Part shown: in pieces, positions 21,906-34,779 of the stretch
Layout: each line of letters starts with the position of its first letter
Numbering within the stretch: the stretch's first letter is position 1
NCBI RefSeq assembly: GCF_026230105.1
Contig: NC_079474.1
Location: 21,284,794-21,348,793 of the forward strand
Source of the DNA: Diorhabda sublineata
Taxonomy: Eukaryota > Arthropoda > Insecta > Coleoptera > Chrysomelidae
DNA: 64,000 nt
Direction of reading: 5' to 3'
Position numbers and translations under genes: made by a program
The notes under the pieces: model-generated
The model's input: only the letters and a program-made list of their open reading frames with translations
Told to the model about the DNA's origin: nothing
Databases searched by the model: none

Positions 21906-22185
21906 TATTTCTCGTACCGTCCTTAATTGACAAAATAACGTCCTTCTTGGTAGAAATCTCGGCGATATTAACTGAAATTGACGAGATCAAGGCGAAAGAC
22001 TCTTCTTTGAAGAGATAAGTTTCTGGATCAAATCTGTCACTCCCCAGTGTCACTTGTAGTCTTTCTACTTGTTCACTTTTCTTACCAGACAATTCCCACT
22101 CGCGAATTTTCCAGTTCAGCTTCTGTTCCGTGATTATGTCACTATACTCTTCAACTGATACCAACTGATTTGTACTGTTTTTCAA
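21903..22185 (-). pseudogene. Ty3/gypsy gag N-terminus with SAP-like domain
   Basis: The minus-strand frame opens at 22185 (MKNSTNQLVSVEEYSDIITE) and contains WKIREWELSGKKSEQVERLQ, the helix-loop-helix pattern of a SAP (DNA-binding) domain as found at the N-terminus of gag in some insect gypsy elements. It continues ALISSISVNIAEISTKKDV into the mariner junction at about 21905. The repeated I/V.I...(S/N)...E pattern resumes on the other side of the mariner (LENDISANINEKMSTM). This is the best evidence that the mariner split a gag gene. Confidence 0.68.
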
Positions 22186-22190
22186 CGATG

Positions 22191-23624
22191 GGCTAAATTT
22201 ATATATTTCACTTACTTAATTCGCTTAAACGCTAACAAAAGACTTAATTTACTTCTTTATAACTACTTTTATAATTCATTGATTCACTGACTTTTTTATC
22301 CATTTCGTTCCGTTCACTATGACTTTACAATATAAACTAACCTCTCGCCGCTAATAATACTGGAATTTATATCAGAAAAGACAGTTCTAAAATTCTGGAG
22401 AGTGAATAAACAAACACGAATGAATAGAAAAATCAATAAAAAAATAATGATATTTTTAAAAAGCATATCAAAGAAGGCGTGAATTTTTCAAACTTTGAAT
22501 TCCATTATAGCTGGACATAACCGGCTCCGCGGCTCATGTCGTGGACGAGTTCGTAATAATAGAAAGAATAAGAAAATTTCTATAATTTTTAATTTCACCA
22601 ATTATTTTTGGGTGTGTTAGCAATTTTACCTGGGAACCAGTCTTTTCATCATAACACGTCATCAGCGAGACATCTATCTTCTCATAATTATTAATATTTC
22701 TGGGGCATACACTTTTTATAACTTTATAGAATACACACGTTCAATCTTCTCAGTCTCAGAAATGTTTCTTAAAATTGAAAGAATCAACGCAACATCATAT
22801 GTCCCTTTTTACATCGAAAAATCACTTAAAAATTTATTAGATGATATAACAATAAGTCAATGAAAAATTCAACACACAAAAAGAATTATTATATGTGGCA
22901 ATACAATTTTGAATTGATGTAAACAGAAGAGGTTACATTGGATAACAACCTCCTGTATTATCTTTTCAGAAAGTGGAATGGGATCTAGAAAACAATTTTA
23001 AATTTTGTGCACAATAAATATTTCCAACCATTCTTACCGGGCAAAAAACTACAAAATATTTTTAATGATTATTCGTTTGTGCCTGCATGTTTTTATTCTA
23101 TGCTGAAATTGTCAGTTCATTGAAATGGATTTTTATTTATTCATTATTCTGATTCACTGGTCTGGAAACACGGTCCTTCTCATGTGGTGGAAGTACTCAA
23201 CAGGTTGCAAAATATTATAAAAGAAATCTTTGAATGAACCTGAATCCAGAACTTTTAGGAGCATGCCAATTTTAAATTTTATGATTCGGTAGCAAGATTT
23301 AATATTAGCAAAAAGATTATCCAAAGCTGGATCACTTCTAACAATAAATATCATTCGCTTACTCAACTGCTCCTTTCTTTGGACAGGGATCTGAATGCAG
23401 TTTTTGTCTACTAGAATCAGGGGCAGCTCGCGCTTGTTAAAATTGAATACTTTTGATTTTTTTTTGTAAGGCTTATTTGTTAGATTCCACATGGCTTTTA
23501 CCTAAAGCTGCAGCTAGAATTGTTTCATTTGTCGATTTATTATCATTTACGCGTCTTTGTAATGTAGATACTAAAATGTTAATAAATGTTAATCAAAAAT
23601 CCTAGATAACCATTAATTGTGCCC
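22191..23624. other. Intergenic stretch without recognised gene
   Basis: Its left part may hold the remains of the gypsy A leader and LTR, but no second LTR copy was seen. A 112-codon minus-strand frame at 23154-23492 is not recognised. Confidence 0.45.
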
Positions 23625-24330
23625 TCAAAAAAATAAGGGCCAAATGCCGCCACGACTGCGCTTACAGGACCATATCCTTTTCATGAAATTTTCCGTAACC
23701 AAATTGCAATGCGGCTGCCCTATGTCTTCGATAATCTCACGAATTCCATCTTTGAGGTCTTGAATCGATGCTGGACTGTTGGCGTAGACTTTATCTTTCA
23801 CGTGGCCCCAAAGGAAAAAGTCGCAAGGTGTTAAATCACAAGATCTCGGTGGCCAATTGTGATCACCTCTTCGAGAGATAACACGCTCCGGAAATTTTTC
23901 CCGTAAAAGATCGATGGTTTAATTGCTTGTGTGGCACGTAGCACCGTCTTGTTGAAAGTAAACGTTGTCCAAATCAATACCATCCAAGTCCGGCCATAAA
24001 AAATCATTAATCATCTCTCGATAGCGCAATCCATTCACCGCAACTGTTGCTCCAGTCTCATTTTCGAAAAAGTAAGATCCAATGACACCGCCAGACCATA
24101 AACCGCACCAAACAGTCACGCGTTGAGGATGGAGAGGATTTTCAACAATAACTCTTGGGTTTTCCGAGCCCCAGATTCGACAATTTTGTTTAATGACGTA
24201 ACCACCAAGGTGGAAATGAGCCTAATTAGTTAAGATAATTTTTCGATGAAATTCCGGATCATTTTCATGCATTTCCCGAGCCACAAGATGTGACTCGGAC
24301 GACGAATGTCTATTCCAATCACTGAGTGCT
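23625..24330 (-). pseudogene. IS630/Tc1-mariner superfamily transposase relic (C-terminal two thirds)
   Basis: The minus-strand reading runs from about 24330 to the natural stop at 23625. Blocks in order are HENDPEFHRKIILTN, a stop where the first catalytic Asp (SDEAHFHL in the family) should be, AHFHLGGYVIKQNCRIWGSE, VTVWCGLWSGGVIGSYFFEN, YFQQDGATCHTS (second Asp), a stop near 23920, then SRRGDHNWPPRSCDLTPCDF with FLWG (third acid) and the C-terminal SCKRSRGG. It belongs to a large insect transposase group often mislabelled as Tc3 or histone methyltransferase SETMAR-like. The N-terminal DNA-binding third is missing where the LINE begins at about 24335. Two nonsense codons make it inactive. 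Confidence 0.88.
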
Positions 24331-24500
24331 GTTAAGAATCATATGGTGGCACACAAAAAGAAGAAGCTGGCCATACCCGAAATGAAAGATGTCACGGGTC
24401 TTATAATTACCCGTATGCTAACGTATTTGTTCGCTGCTACCCCAGTACAGCTATTAATCTGTAGGCCTGGCAGTGAAACGCCGTCAGTAACGCATGGTAG

Positions 24501-25157
24501 AAGTCTAACAGCTCCAAAATTGAACACCCAGACCTCCTGAAAACAGTTAAAGCTGCAGTGGACCCCGGCGGGCTCGGTGTAGAGGTAAGAGAACTAAGGA
24601 AAACCAGAAATGGCGATCTAATGCTGACAATAAACAATGGATCAGATAAAGCTGAAATACTAAAGAAGGAGCTCAGTGATAAGGTGCCGGAAGCAAAGAC
24701 CTCCCTGTTCACCAATAAGAGCGTGCTGCACTTCAAAGGTATGGAGGGAGATGTGACTGAAGATGTAATAAAGGATGCAATCCTTAAAAAGACTGGTATA
24801 GGATCCGGAAATTTCGAAGTCAGGGCTCTTCGCCCCGCATATAACTATAGAAAAAACGCCACTGTTATAAGGAACTCTGCAGCAGATGCAGAAAAACTAA
24901 TCCAGATGAAGGTGATCAAAGTGGGCTGGACAAACTGCAGAATCAGCGAAAGAATACATGGAGACCGATGTTTTAGATGTTGGAACATTGGCCATGTAAG
25001 GGCAGAGTGCAAAGGACCAGATAGAGAGAAGTTGTGCCCAAAGTGTGGTAAAGAGGGGCACAAAATTACAGGCTGCCAGAACAATGCCTTCTGCGTATTT
25101 TGCAAAATATCAGGTCACCAGTCATCAAAATACCAGAAGAAACAAACAGAACAATAA
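24501..25157 (+). pseudogene. LINE ORF1 (gag-like, CCHC knuckles), N-terminally truncated
   Basis: The open frame runs from a stop at 24498 to 25157. An ATG-start frame upstream (24343-24540) is in another phase and may be the shifted N-terminal part. The preserved part has an RNA-binding-like segment (VEVRELRKTRNGDLMLTI...) and three zinc knuckles: CFRCWNIGHVRAEC, CPKCGKEGHKITGC, and CVFCKISGHQSSKY, the last lacking its final cysteine (Tyr, consistent with a TGC to TAC change). ORF1 proteins of this group bind LINE RNA and form ribonucleoprotein with the ORF2 enzyme. Its end overlaps the start of ORF2 by 58 bases in a different phase, which suggests translational coupling or frameshifting in the active ancestor. 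Confidence 0.85.
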
Positions 25158-28081
25158 AGGTCCTCCAGATCAACTGTAATAGCAGCCGCCCGGCTGTGGA
25201 CATGGCAGTAAGCGTGGCGAAAATCAATGGTGCTGGTATCTTGATTATAAGTGAGCCAAACCTTAACTTCATTAGGAATAGAAAGGACTGGGTAATTGGG
25301 GATGACCTCACCACAGCTATTAAAGTAATCAATTGCGATATTGGTATTAAGAGTCAAGGATATGGAGCGGGGTTCACCTATGTAACAATAACGGACGATA
25401 TAACAATATATTGTTGTTACATGTCAGGAAATGATGAAGATCAAACCCTGGAAGAGACCTTGAATGCAATAGGCAGGCTGGTCAGAGAGAAAAACCAAAA
25501 GGCGGTCATAGGAGGTGATTTTAATGCCAAGTCTCCACAATGGGGCATGAGCTACTCCGACAGAAGAGGGCACATTGTAACCGAATGGATTGCTACAGAT
25601 GACTTTACAGTACTCAACAAAGGGGAAGCTCCTACCTTCGAGAGGAGGGGATATGGCTCCATCCTTGACCTTACCCTAGCGACAGGAAATGTGTCATCAT
25701 GTATTGCAAACTGGAAGGTATTAGATGAGGAATCGTTAAGTGACCATAATTACATCAGCTTCGACATTAAAGAAACGATGCGAATGCCAGCAAAACCCAG
25801 AAGCGACAGAGGCTGGAAGGTGAACAATTTGGACATACAACACTTAAAACGAGTAATCTCCGAGGAGGAAAGATTTAAGTCCATGGCTTCTGCCAGTGAT
25901 CTTTCAGAGAATCTAAAAGTCGTATGTGACAAAGTGTTGCAAAAGAAAAAGCATTCCTCACAAAAACCTCCAGCTTACTGGTGGAATCAAGAAATAGCTG
26001 AGCTTCGTAGGCAATGTATAAGGAAAAGGAGACTATACACCAGAAACCGCAGAAGAAACTCTCCAGAAGGAAATGAAGTTCTTTGGACAGAATACCAGGA
26101 AAGCAAGAAATTGCTAAAACGCATAATAAAGCAATCCAAAAAAAAGTGCTGGAAAGAACTATGCGAGAGAGAGGACAGTGACATCTGGGGAGACGGATAT
26201 AAGATTGCCATGAGAGGCATATCCGGCTTTCCCTCCAGACTTAGCCTGACCATGGACACCATAGAGCAAGTAGTTAAGCACTTGTTCCCGGTACACCAAG
26301 ACGTGATTTTTAACTGTGATAATAATAATAGGATCTTAAACTTTAGCGTAAGTGAACTACAGGTAGCAAGCAGAAAGCTGAAAAGCGGTAAGGCACCAGG
26401 ACCGGGCAATATACCGCCTGAAGTATTGAAGGCAGCTATCGAAGCAAATCCGGACCGCTTCCTAACAGTGTATAACACTTTAGCAAACTCTGCAGACTTC
26501 CCAGAAAAATGGAAAGAAGCGAGACTGGTATTACTACGTAAAGGACACAAACCATTAGAAAACCCATCATCATTTAGGCCCATCTGTCTTCTCGATGTAG
26601 AGGGGAAACTTTACGAGCACCTGATCCTCGAAAGACTTAACCAGGAAATACAGCGTACTGGAGGTTTGTCAAAATGGCAGTACAGATTCACGAAAGGTAG
26701 ACAGACTCTAGATGCCATAAGGGAAGTTTGCAGGATAGCCGAAGAAGCAGAAACCTTTTCCTTTGCCCATCGCCGTCTGTGTGCATGCATAACTATAGAC
26801 GTGAGAAACGCGTTCAATAGTGCATCGTGGCAACACATACTTGACGAGCTTAGACTAAAAGGAATTAATGAAAGCCTGATAAGCATCATTGCATCCTACC
26901 TGTCAAATAGACGGATAATTGCAGAAACAGAAAACGACTCCAGGGTCTTCAGCGTCAATAGTGGAGTTCCACAGGGATCAGTACTGGGCCCGACTCTGTG
27001 GAACATATTGTACGATGGGCTCTTTAGAATAGAGATGCCACAAGGAGTTACGCTTGTTGGTTTTGCAGACGACGTCGCCTTAGTAGTAACAGCTGCCAGT
27101 GAAAAACTTCTGATGAACCTGGCTGACACAGCACTGGAACTCGTAGGAAACTGGCTTGAAAGTAAACGCCTAGAACTAGCGCCGGAAAAAACTGAGGCTG
27201 TCCTGTTGACACACAAAAGGAAGATTGGCCAAATATGCTTTAACGTACAAGGCACGATCGTTACGCCTACTAAAGCAGTAAAGTACCTAGGTGTTTGGCT
27301 AGATACGAAACTTAGTTTCAAACAACACATTGAGAAGACAATAGAAAAAGCAGAGAAAACTCTTTCAGCTTTGGCGAGCATAATGCCAAACATCGGAGGT
27401 CCCAGAGCGTCTAAGAGGAAAATCCTTTCGAATGTGGTTCACAGCCAGATCCTGTATGGCGCACCAGTATGGCACACCGTCTCCGAAAGAAAAACTTTTA
27501 TCGCAAAGCTGACCCGGCTGCAGAGAAAGATGGCTATCCGCATATGCAGTGCCTACCGGACTGTTTCTGCCGAAGGAGTAGGGGTAATAGCAGGACTGCC
27601 TCCAATAGAGCTACAAGCGAAAGAGAGAAAAGAGAGGTACGACGGAGTTTCGAAGCTTGACGCAAGAGTAAATCTCATCCAAAGGTGGCAAGCGAAATGG
27701 GACAGCGGAACGTACGGCCGATGAACCCACCGACTTATTCCTGTAATCGAAGTCTGGGTGAACAGGAAATATGGGGAAGTTGATTATTTCGTAACCCAAG
27801 CACTCTCGGGCCATGGATGCTTTCGTAAGTACCTATACACCAAGCGAAGGTCAGACACTTCTAAATGCAGCTACTGTGGCGAGGAGGACGACGCCGAACA
27901 TACGCTTTTCCTCTGCTCCAGATGGGAAGAAGTAAGGAACCTGTATACCCAGAAATGTGGAAGAATTTTCAACATCGGCACCATGATGGAATGTTTGTTA
28001 GAGTCAGAAGAGTCCTGGAAGTACACCTATGAAGCGATACGTGCTATAATAGAGACCAAAGAAAGAGAAAGTAGAAATTAG
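25100..28081 (+). pseudogene. LINE ORF2: endonuclease / reverse transcriptase, one nonsense codon
   Basis: A single frame runs 25100-28081 (about 993 codons), broken only by TGA at 27722-27724, where a TGG is plausible. Domains in order: apurinic-type endonuclease (residues about 18-225: VLQINCNSS, ISEPN, GGDFNAKSPQWG, LSDHNYISFD, all catalytic positions present); linker; reverse transcriptase (about 400-760: SGKAPGPG, FRPICLLDVEGKLYE, ACITIDVRNAFNSASW, GVPQGSVLGPTLWN, VGFADDVALVV, VKYLGVWLD); and a C-terminal zinc finger after the stop (CSYCGEEDDAEHTLFLCSRW). FADD holds the polymerase aspartates. The protein would nick target DNA and copy LINE RNA there. Length and domain order are those of a complete ORF2; apart from the stop it looks young. 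Confidence 0.93.
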
Positions 28082-28268
28082 ACCACAGTGAAAGACAACC
28101 TTTGCAATGAAGCAATACGAGAGTGGATACCATTGCATAGAGCGAGATCACAGGGGGGGTTTTAGTCAGTAAGAGTCTGACACTACCCGACAGTATGGAA
28201 CCCAGAGGACGGAGGATGACTGTCGGGTGTCCATGAGGATTTCCCCTCCTACAGAAAAAAAAAGATAA
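28082..28268 (+). other. 3' UTR and A-tract of the LINE
   Basis: Non-coding sequence after ORF2 with AGTCTGACACTACCCGACAG and a partly complementary GACTGTCGGGTGT segment that could form a stem recognised by the reverse transcriptase. It ends in a nine-base A run at about 28255, then GATAAATAG leading into the GATA array. Confidence 0.6.
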
Positions 28269-29461
<1,193 letters not shown>

Positions 29462-31984
29462 TTATAATAAAAATTATTTATTTCATCAATTATTTATACT
29501 AGCATCTGTTATTACTTCTTTCGTCTTTAAGAAATAACATTTGGATAATGTTTCTATGATAAAACCTTACATTGAATGAAAATAATTATGTCGCATAATA
29601 TTTAGAATGTATTTTCCAATCTACTTTACAATGTGATTAAGTAATTTATCTTTGTTATTACTCCAATTCAACAGAGATTTCGATACATTTTATTGATTAA
29701 TTTTTATACGTATGTTTGTTTGCTTTGAACAGCAAGCTTGTTTTTAGTGGGTGAAATGATCAATACTGGATTATCATTTATTTCCTACAAGAAATGTATA
29801 TACCGAATCCATCAGAGATGTTAATATGCGGAGAAAAGAAGTATTATTAAATTTCTGAAAGTGCTGTCAAGGATTCAGAGTGAGGGGAAAGTTTTAGACA
29901 ATCATGTACAAAATAGGAACGGCTCATATATTTTTATCACGAAACAACAATTGTGCGAAATGAACCAAAACTTATATATGGTCTACGACTTTTTCCATTA
30001 AGAAAATTTTCCGTTTTCTCATATTGTGTGTGTTGTTCATTTCAGTAGAAGAGAGCAACAGAAGAAGGACAAGGTGCCCTTTGCAATCTGAGAATAGAAG
30101 GAAGTCAGTGCTTATATTTGACTATATATGTTTTTTTCTCTGTTCATATTTCTTAATAAGACGAGTAAAAAAATGATATAATTCACTTTATTATTTTTCC
30201 TGAAACTCTAGAGTTTGCAAACGATATTCTTCTCAATACCATATTTACTATAATGACTTGATAATTAGTGGAAGAATTTGTAGAAAAGAGAAATTTGTTT
30301 TTTAGCTTTAGAATTAATTGATCAAGACATTCGTTAATTTTCGACATCAACAGTGCAATAGTTATAACAATATTCTGATCAACAGATCCACATAATTTAT
30401 AGTGCGAATGATTTCAATTGTTCATTGTTCCTCTAGTTGTTTATCTAAGGCTTCAAAAAAGTTTCGTGTACGTTGTGTTTTAATAAAAATGACACACCGT
30501 TTGTGTGCGATACATAATCCTTGAACAATTGATTGGAACATCTCTAAAAATGGAATGCCACATTCGATTCGATAAATGTGGCGTCAGAAATAAATTCGGA
30601 TAATTATTGCGCATCTAATACAAAAAACAGTAATTCAAGCGATTTTTGCAGCATAAAAAACAATTGCAGATATTCTTAGATACATCTAAAAATATGTCTA
30701 ATTTCAACATTTTATGAGGAAGGACATTATAAATATCACATTTTATGCTGCCAGGTGAGGCGAAATAATAATAAAACAAAATATTTAAAGTTTTGGAAAT
30801 AACTAAATAGACATTTTTTTCATCAATATGAAGATAATGTCACAAAAATCAGATCCCTCAATAGATTTCTCATTCCTTATATGGATAGTTATATTTTTAT
30901 TTTCGAAAGTTGACAACAGTTTCTTAACTCATTCAGTTGTTAAAACACATAGATCTCATTGTCTTCTTATACTTTCATAGGATTCAATGAAACACCTCAA
31001 TCGATAATTCAGAGCACATAATTCATAATAACAAACAGAAAATGACTTTTGTTATCGGACACATTAGAACTATGTACTATTGAAATAAACGAAATTATAA
31101 CATCTCCAATGTGATCTACTTTTTCAATCTTAACTAACGGGAAAAGTTATTTAGTAATAACAAAATATTATGATGGAAAAGATAATTTTGCACAAATAAA
31201 TAGCACGAAAAAAGCTCATTTCCCTTATGATCGAATATTTCACTGCCTGTTGTGAGTATTTACATATACAATTGATTTATTCAAAATTCTCATTGGTATG
31301 GATATAAAAGATGTAGGAGAACTGAAGCACGTTTCTGGGAAAGTTTTGTAGGCAAGCTGAAAGTTTGGGTTATTCAAATGTCTGTGCATCTAGAATATAG
31401 ATTCGAACTGGCTAAACACAATATACGGTAAGAAAGAAATGGGACTTGAAACATCTCAAAAAGTAGTCTGACGGCTATAAATTTAGCCTATTCACTTATG
31501 CAAAGAATGTACTCTGAACTTACGTACTTTGAGATACGCGGGAAAGATAAAATTTTACGCGGGTGTGCAAACGTTTATCGGAAGACTATTTATGTGAAAA
31601 TCAGAGATTAAACGCCAAGGGCGGAAAAGACGTTTTCCGCAGATATTGACTGGAAATTGGATTTATCCCTATAGTTTTCAAATATAAAATAGGTTCAAAT
31701 TATCTTGAAATTCCTCCTTGAGGTTCTTCTTTCGAACAAATTCTTCAGGGATAAATAGGAAAGAATTTAATTTTTAGGGATGACGTGTCTTCAAAACTCT
31801 GGGAAGTCTGAGAAAGTGCTTGGGACGCAGCTTGTAAATACAGCGTTTTTAGTAAAAAAGCTAGACAGAAACTGGAAACTAAAAATAACATATTTAACAG
31901 TTAACATAAGGATAAGTTTACAATTCTAATTATGGTGTCATATTATATTTTATAGGTGTAACTCCTCCTTTCCTAGGACGAAGA
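29462..31984. other. Intergenic stretch, possible 3' LTR region of gypsy B
   Basis: No coding region is recognised. AGGCAAGCTGAAAGTTTGGG near 31352 resembles the core of the 4687/8042 terminal repeats. The part at about 31500-31980, just beyond the env relic, is where a 3' LTR would lie, but no second LTR copy was found to confirm it. Confidence 0.4.
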
Positions 31985-33340
31985 AATAATGAAATTCTAT
32001 TTGTCGGTGGAATCCATTGGAAATTCTTCTAAATCTAATTCCCCTTCTTTGGTGGACTTCGAATTGCTACGTCGATATGGTTTGTATTTTGTAATTAATC
32101 TCCTCCTCAATGGGTTTCAATTGATTGGCAATTTTGTTGATTTCATATAGATCGTTTTATTTGTGTAAGGTTGGAAGCTTGATAATTTTTCCGAATTTTG
32201 AATTTCTGTATGTCTAGTATCGGTAAGATTACAAATTTTCCTTTTCGAATTCTTTTTTTTTATGAATAATTGAATTTATTAATTGATAATTCGCTGGAAT
32301 TTTCTGGAATATTACTCAACGAGGGCGATTACGCTTGAAATATTGTATGAGACACTTCATTACAACTTCTTGGGATTCTACAGGGATGATCATTAGTTCG
32401 TTGTTTGTAATTCGATTAATTATTGGATTTTTTCTATCTATCTATCTATTTCAATCGCGTAACATCCAGTTGGAGATTGTCCGTTTGATAATTGCAGCGT
32501 GCAATTGTCAGCAGGTATATATTCTTCAGCACTAGTAGATATCCTTTACCTTCGGGCAATCTTCTCTCTCCAACTAGGTTTCTTTATCATAAGTGCCAAG
32601 TAAGGGTAAATAAAACTAAATTATTGTCGAAAATAGGAAATATATGGTTAAATTCCGATACATTTGGTTTTAGGATAAGAATGAATTACGAAAATCAATT
32701 TGGAACTGGAAAAGGTCACTTGGGTTCCAAAATATGTACAGTATGCTTAGATATTACTGAATCCAGGAATTTGATCCTTTTCGTATATTTGATTCAAATG
32801 TTCAATCAAATCCAAAATTTCGTAACTTGATATTATAGAGCTGTGGAGAGTATTTCACTTGGAAAACAGCTTTTTCAATATCATGTACATATGTTATTAA
32901 ATTTTGGCAATCGAGATTAATTTGACTTTTAGTTCTTCGAAAGATGATGTATCTACCTAAGAAATCGATTTGATTTAGAATAGACGCTTGCAACTTTTAT
33001 GGATTGTTACGAAGTTTTTGCTGTTTTTGCCAAAGGTGTAAGTGATTGATTGAAATGAACAAGAAGGTTTGTGAATTCAATTCACTTGTTACATGCTTTT
33101 GATTTCCCTATGAAAGTTTGATTGCAATGCTCAGCATCATCAAGGTACAAATTGCTAAATAATCATCAATTAGTTTTGCCTATTACATTGATTAAATCTC
33201 TCTATCTATGAACGCATGTGGGGATTGAGGTTCTCGAATTTTCTATCTAAAGAATTAATTAGAAACTCAGTTCTCTCGATTAGATTTTCGTTTAAGCCAT
33301 AATACTAATTTCTTCACTAATACTAATTATTCTAGTTATT
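31985..33340 (-). pseudogene. Errantivirus-like Env (baculovirus F-type) relic
   Basis: Scattered minus-strand blocks downstream of integrase match the layout of insect gypsy Env: an N-terminal region near 33240-33300, AKLIDDYLAI near 33165-33200, SELNSQTFLFISINHLHL near 33040-33090, LQASILNQIDFLGRYIIF near 32950-32995, and a charged cytoplasmic-tail-like segment near 32005-32090. The stretch where such proteins carry a furin-type cleavage site just before the fusion segment is disrupted by stop codons (around 33190-33220), and several further stops and frameshifts follow. F-type Env mediates membrane fusion in errantiviruses; this one is plainly non-functional. The call depends on gene order as much as on the motifs. 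Confidence 0.55.
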
Positions 33341-33499
33341 TGAAGGAGCGGACAGATTAGGAATGTTATTGACTACATCCTGTCGACACTGCCAAACGTT
33401 ATAAGAAATAGGTTTCCTACCAATGTGTACTTTTATGGTTAGTGCATTTATTACTGTCTGGTAACACACCGTTATCATCTATAACCTCTACCTTTTTGA

Positions 33500-34300
33500 A
33501 TTTCAGTAGTTCAGGATTGATAGGATCAAATGATTATTTAAATCAAAGGGATCAGGATCAGTGAATTCGAATCACTATTTTTAGCTGTTGTATCATGAGT
33601 TCAATTCGGTGTAATTTTTAAAAATTTTTTAATTCGGTACTACAATCAGTGGTTATTTTGGAACGTAATCCTTGGTTATTTATTTGTAGAGAAACCGTCT
33701 ACAAATGCAATACCACTAACAAACTTGAGGGAATGGGCTTGGCCAGATCTGGAAAAGAAGTCTATATTGTTAGAAAAGGGACATTAGAAATTATAATCAC
33801 ATCTGTGTATGTATACGAATGACTTAGATGTTGGCGTTAAATTTAACAATGGGAGTTTTGCGATCATATTGGTTTTTCAAACATGTTTCGCAGTTGTTTA
33901 TATATTTTTTCTATATCTTCAGCCATCTTTGATCAATAGTTTAATTTATTTAAGGATGCTTTTACTTCTTTAATCTACGATGCCCTTTTTTATGGACATG
34001 GTAGTATATATTTTTTTCTTAGTTAAAATATTTCAAAATTTTAAACAGTGAACAAGGTTACCGAGCAATTTTCCGTTATAAAGTACAGAGCGCACGTATG
34101 TATAGGATTTAAAAATCGTTTGTCGAATTTAAAAAAGCTTTCCTCTAAGTTTCTTTTTGGTAAAGTAATGTTTAATGTTATTTTTTCGATAGATATTTTC
34201 ATATTTTCCGAGTATTTCAGGAATATTACCGGTTGCTAAAGTTACTTGATTTTTGTATTGAATGCTGCTCGATCTACGGTAGGTATGGATAAGATTGGAT
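33500..34300 (-). pseudogene. Ty3/gypsy integrase relic of element B
   Basis: Minus-strand blocks: HVHKKGHRRLKK near 33970-34005 (the His-His part of the HHCC finger), YINNCETCLKNQYDRKTPIV near 33840-33905 (the Cys-Cys part), TSFPDLAKPIPSS near 33725-33765 (start of the catalytic core) and TELKNF.KLHRIEL near 33590-33640 (region after the second catalytic acid). Many stops separate them. The pattern resembles integrases of the errantivirus/17.6-297 type. No intact DDE set can be read. Confidence 0.68.
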
Positions 34301-34486
34301 TCTCTAAAGATATGTGTGCCGCCACTGAATTGCTTTTTGGATTATAATAATCTTATAATGGTGGTAGAATCTTCACATTTTTGATAACATCATTCAATGT
34401 ATCATCAATCTCATTTGCGGATAAATATGGTTATTCGCTTCTCAATTTGTTGCTGAATAATTTAATCAATATCATCTAAATTAATA

Positions 34487-34729
34487 CTAACGAATAATAA
34501 CTGTTTCTAAAGCAAGTTCAGGAAGCAATCGTGACAAGGCGTCTGCCACTTGGTTCAATTTTCCTCTATGATATTTTATAGTGTATTCAAATTCGTCTAG
34601 CTCAAAACGCCAGCGCATAAGACCCGTATTCGGCTCATTAAGAGAAAAGAGCCATTCTACTGGTTTTTGATCCACTAAAATTTTGAAGGTTCGACCGAAT
34701 AATATGGCCGAAACAATTTGCATTTCCAA
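34487..34729 (-). pseudogene. Ty3/gypsy RNase H, open 81-codon segment of element B
   Basis: An uninterrupted frame reads FGRTFKILVDQKPVEWLFSL, then EPNTGLMRWRFELDEFEYTI, then KYHRGKLNQVADALSRL. This is the C-terminal half of gypsy RNase H, including the (T)D.KPL motif (here VDQKPV) and the conserved VADALSR ending. It is one of the cleanest surviving pieces of this element and is continuous in order with the RT relic upstream and the integrase relic downstream. Confidence 0.92.
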
Positions 34730-34779
34730 ACAGTTGCGAATAATTTCTTTTCAATGGATGTATGATTAGTTTCAGCTGA

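Larger units (their letters stand above)
18780..22190 (-). mobile_element. Ty3/gypsy retrotransposon remnant A (SAP-type gag), split by a mariner
   Basis: On the minus strand the order is gag N-terminus (21903-22185), a nested mariner (about 21057-21905), the rest of gag (about 20290-21056), RNase H (about 19850-20130) and integrase (18867-19579). Protease and most of reverse transcriptase are missing between gag and RNase H. No pair of LTRs could be identified by eye: the gag side passes into AT-rich sequence near 22200, and the integrase side ends near 18780, only about 40 bp from the hAT. Order and strand agree with one original element. Confidence 0.75.
24335..28268 (+). mobile_element. 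R1-like non-LTR retrotransposon, 5'-truncated, with A/GATA tail
   Basis: Contains ORF1 (three-knuckle gag), an overlapping ORF2 (endonuclease, reverse transcriptase, C-terminal zinc finger), a 3' UTR of about 190 bp, an A-stretch and then GATA repeats. It abuts the transposase relic at about 24335, and ORF1 lacks its usual long N-terminal region, consistent with 5' truncation during target-primed reverse transcription. The two-ORF layout with apurinic-type endonuclease and terminal CCHC finger suits the Jockey/R1 group; R1 clade is the likeliest. A target duplication was not found. Confidence 0.85.

Noticed and set aside
23154..23492. 112-codon minus-strand open frame.
   Set aside because: Lys-rich and without recognisable domain; left unannotated as a gene, though a search would be worthwhile.
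26611..27393. Long minus-strand open frames opposite the LINE ORF2 (also 25987-26583).
   Set aside because: Shadows of the strongly supported plus-strand reverse transcriptase.
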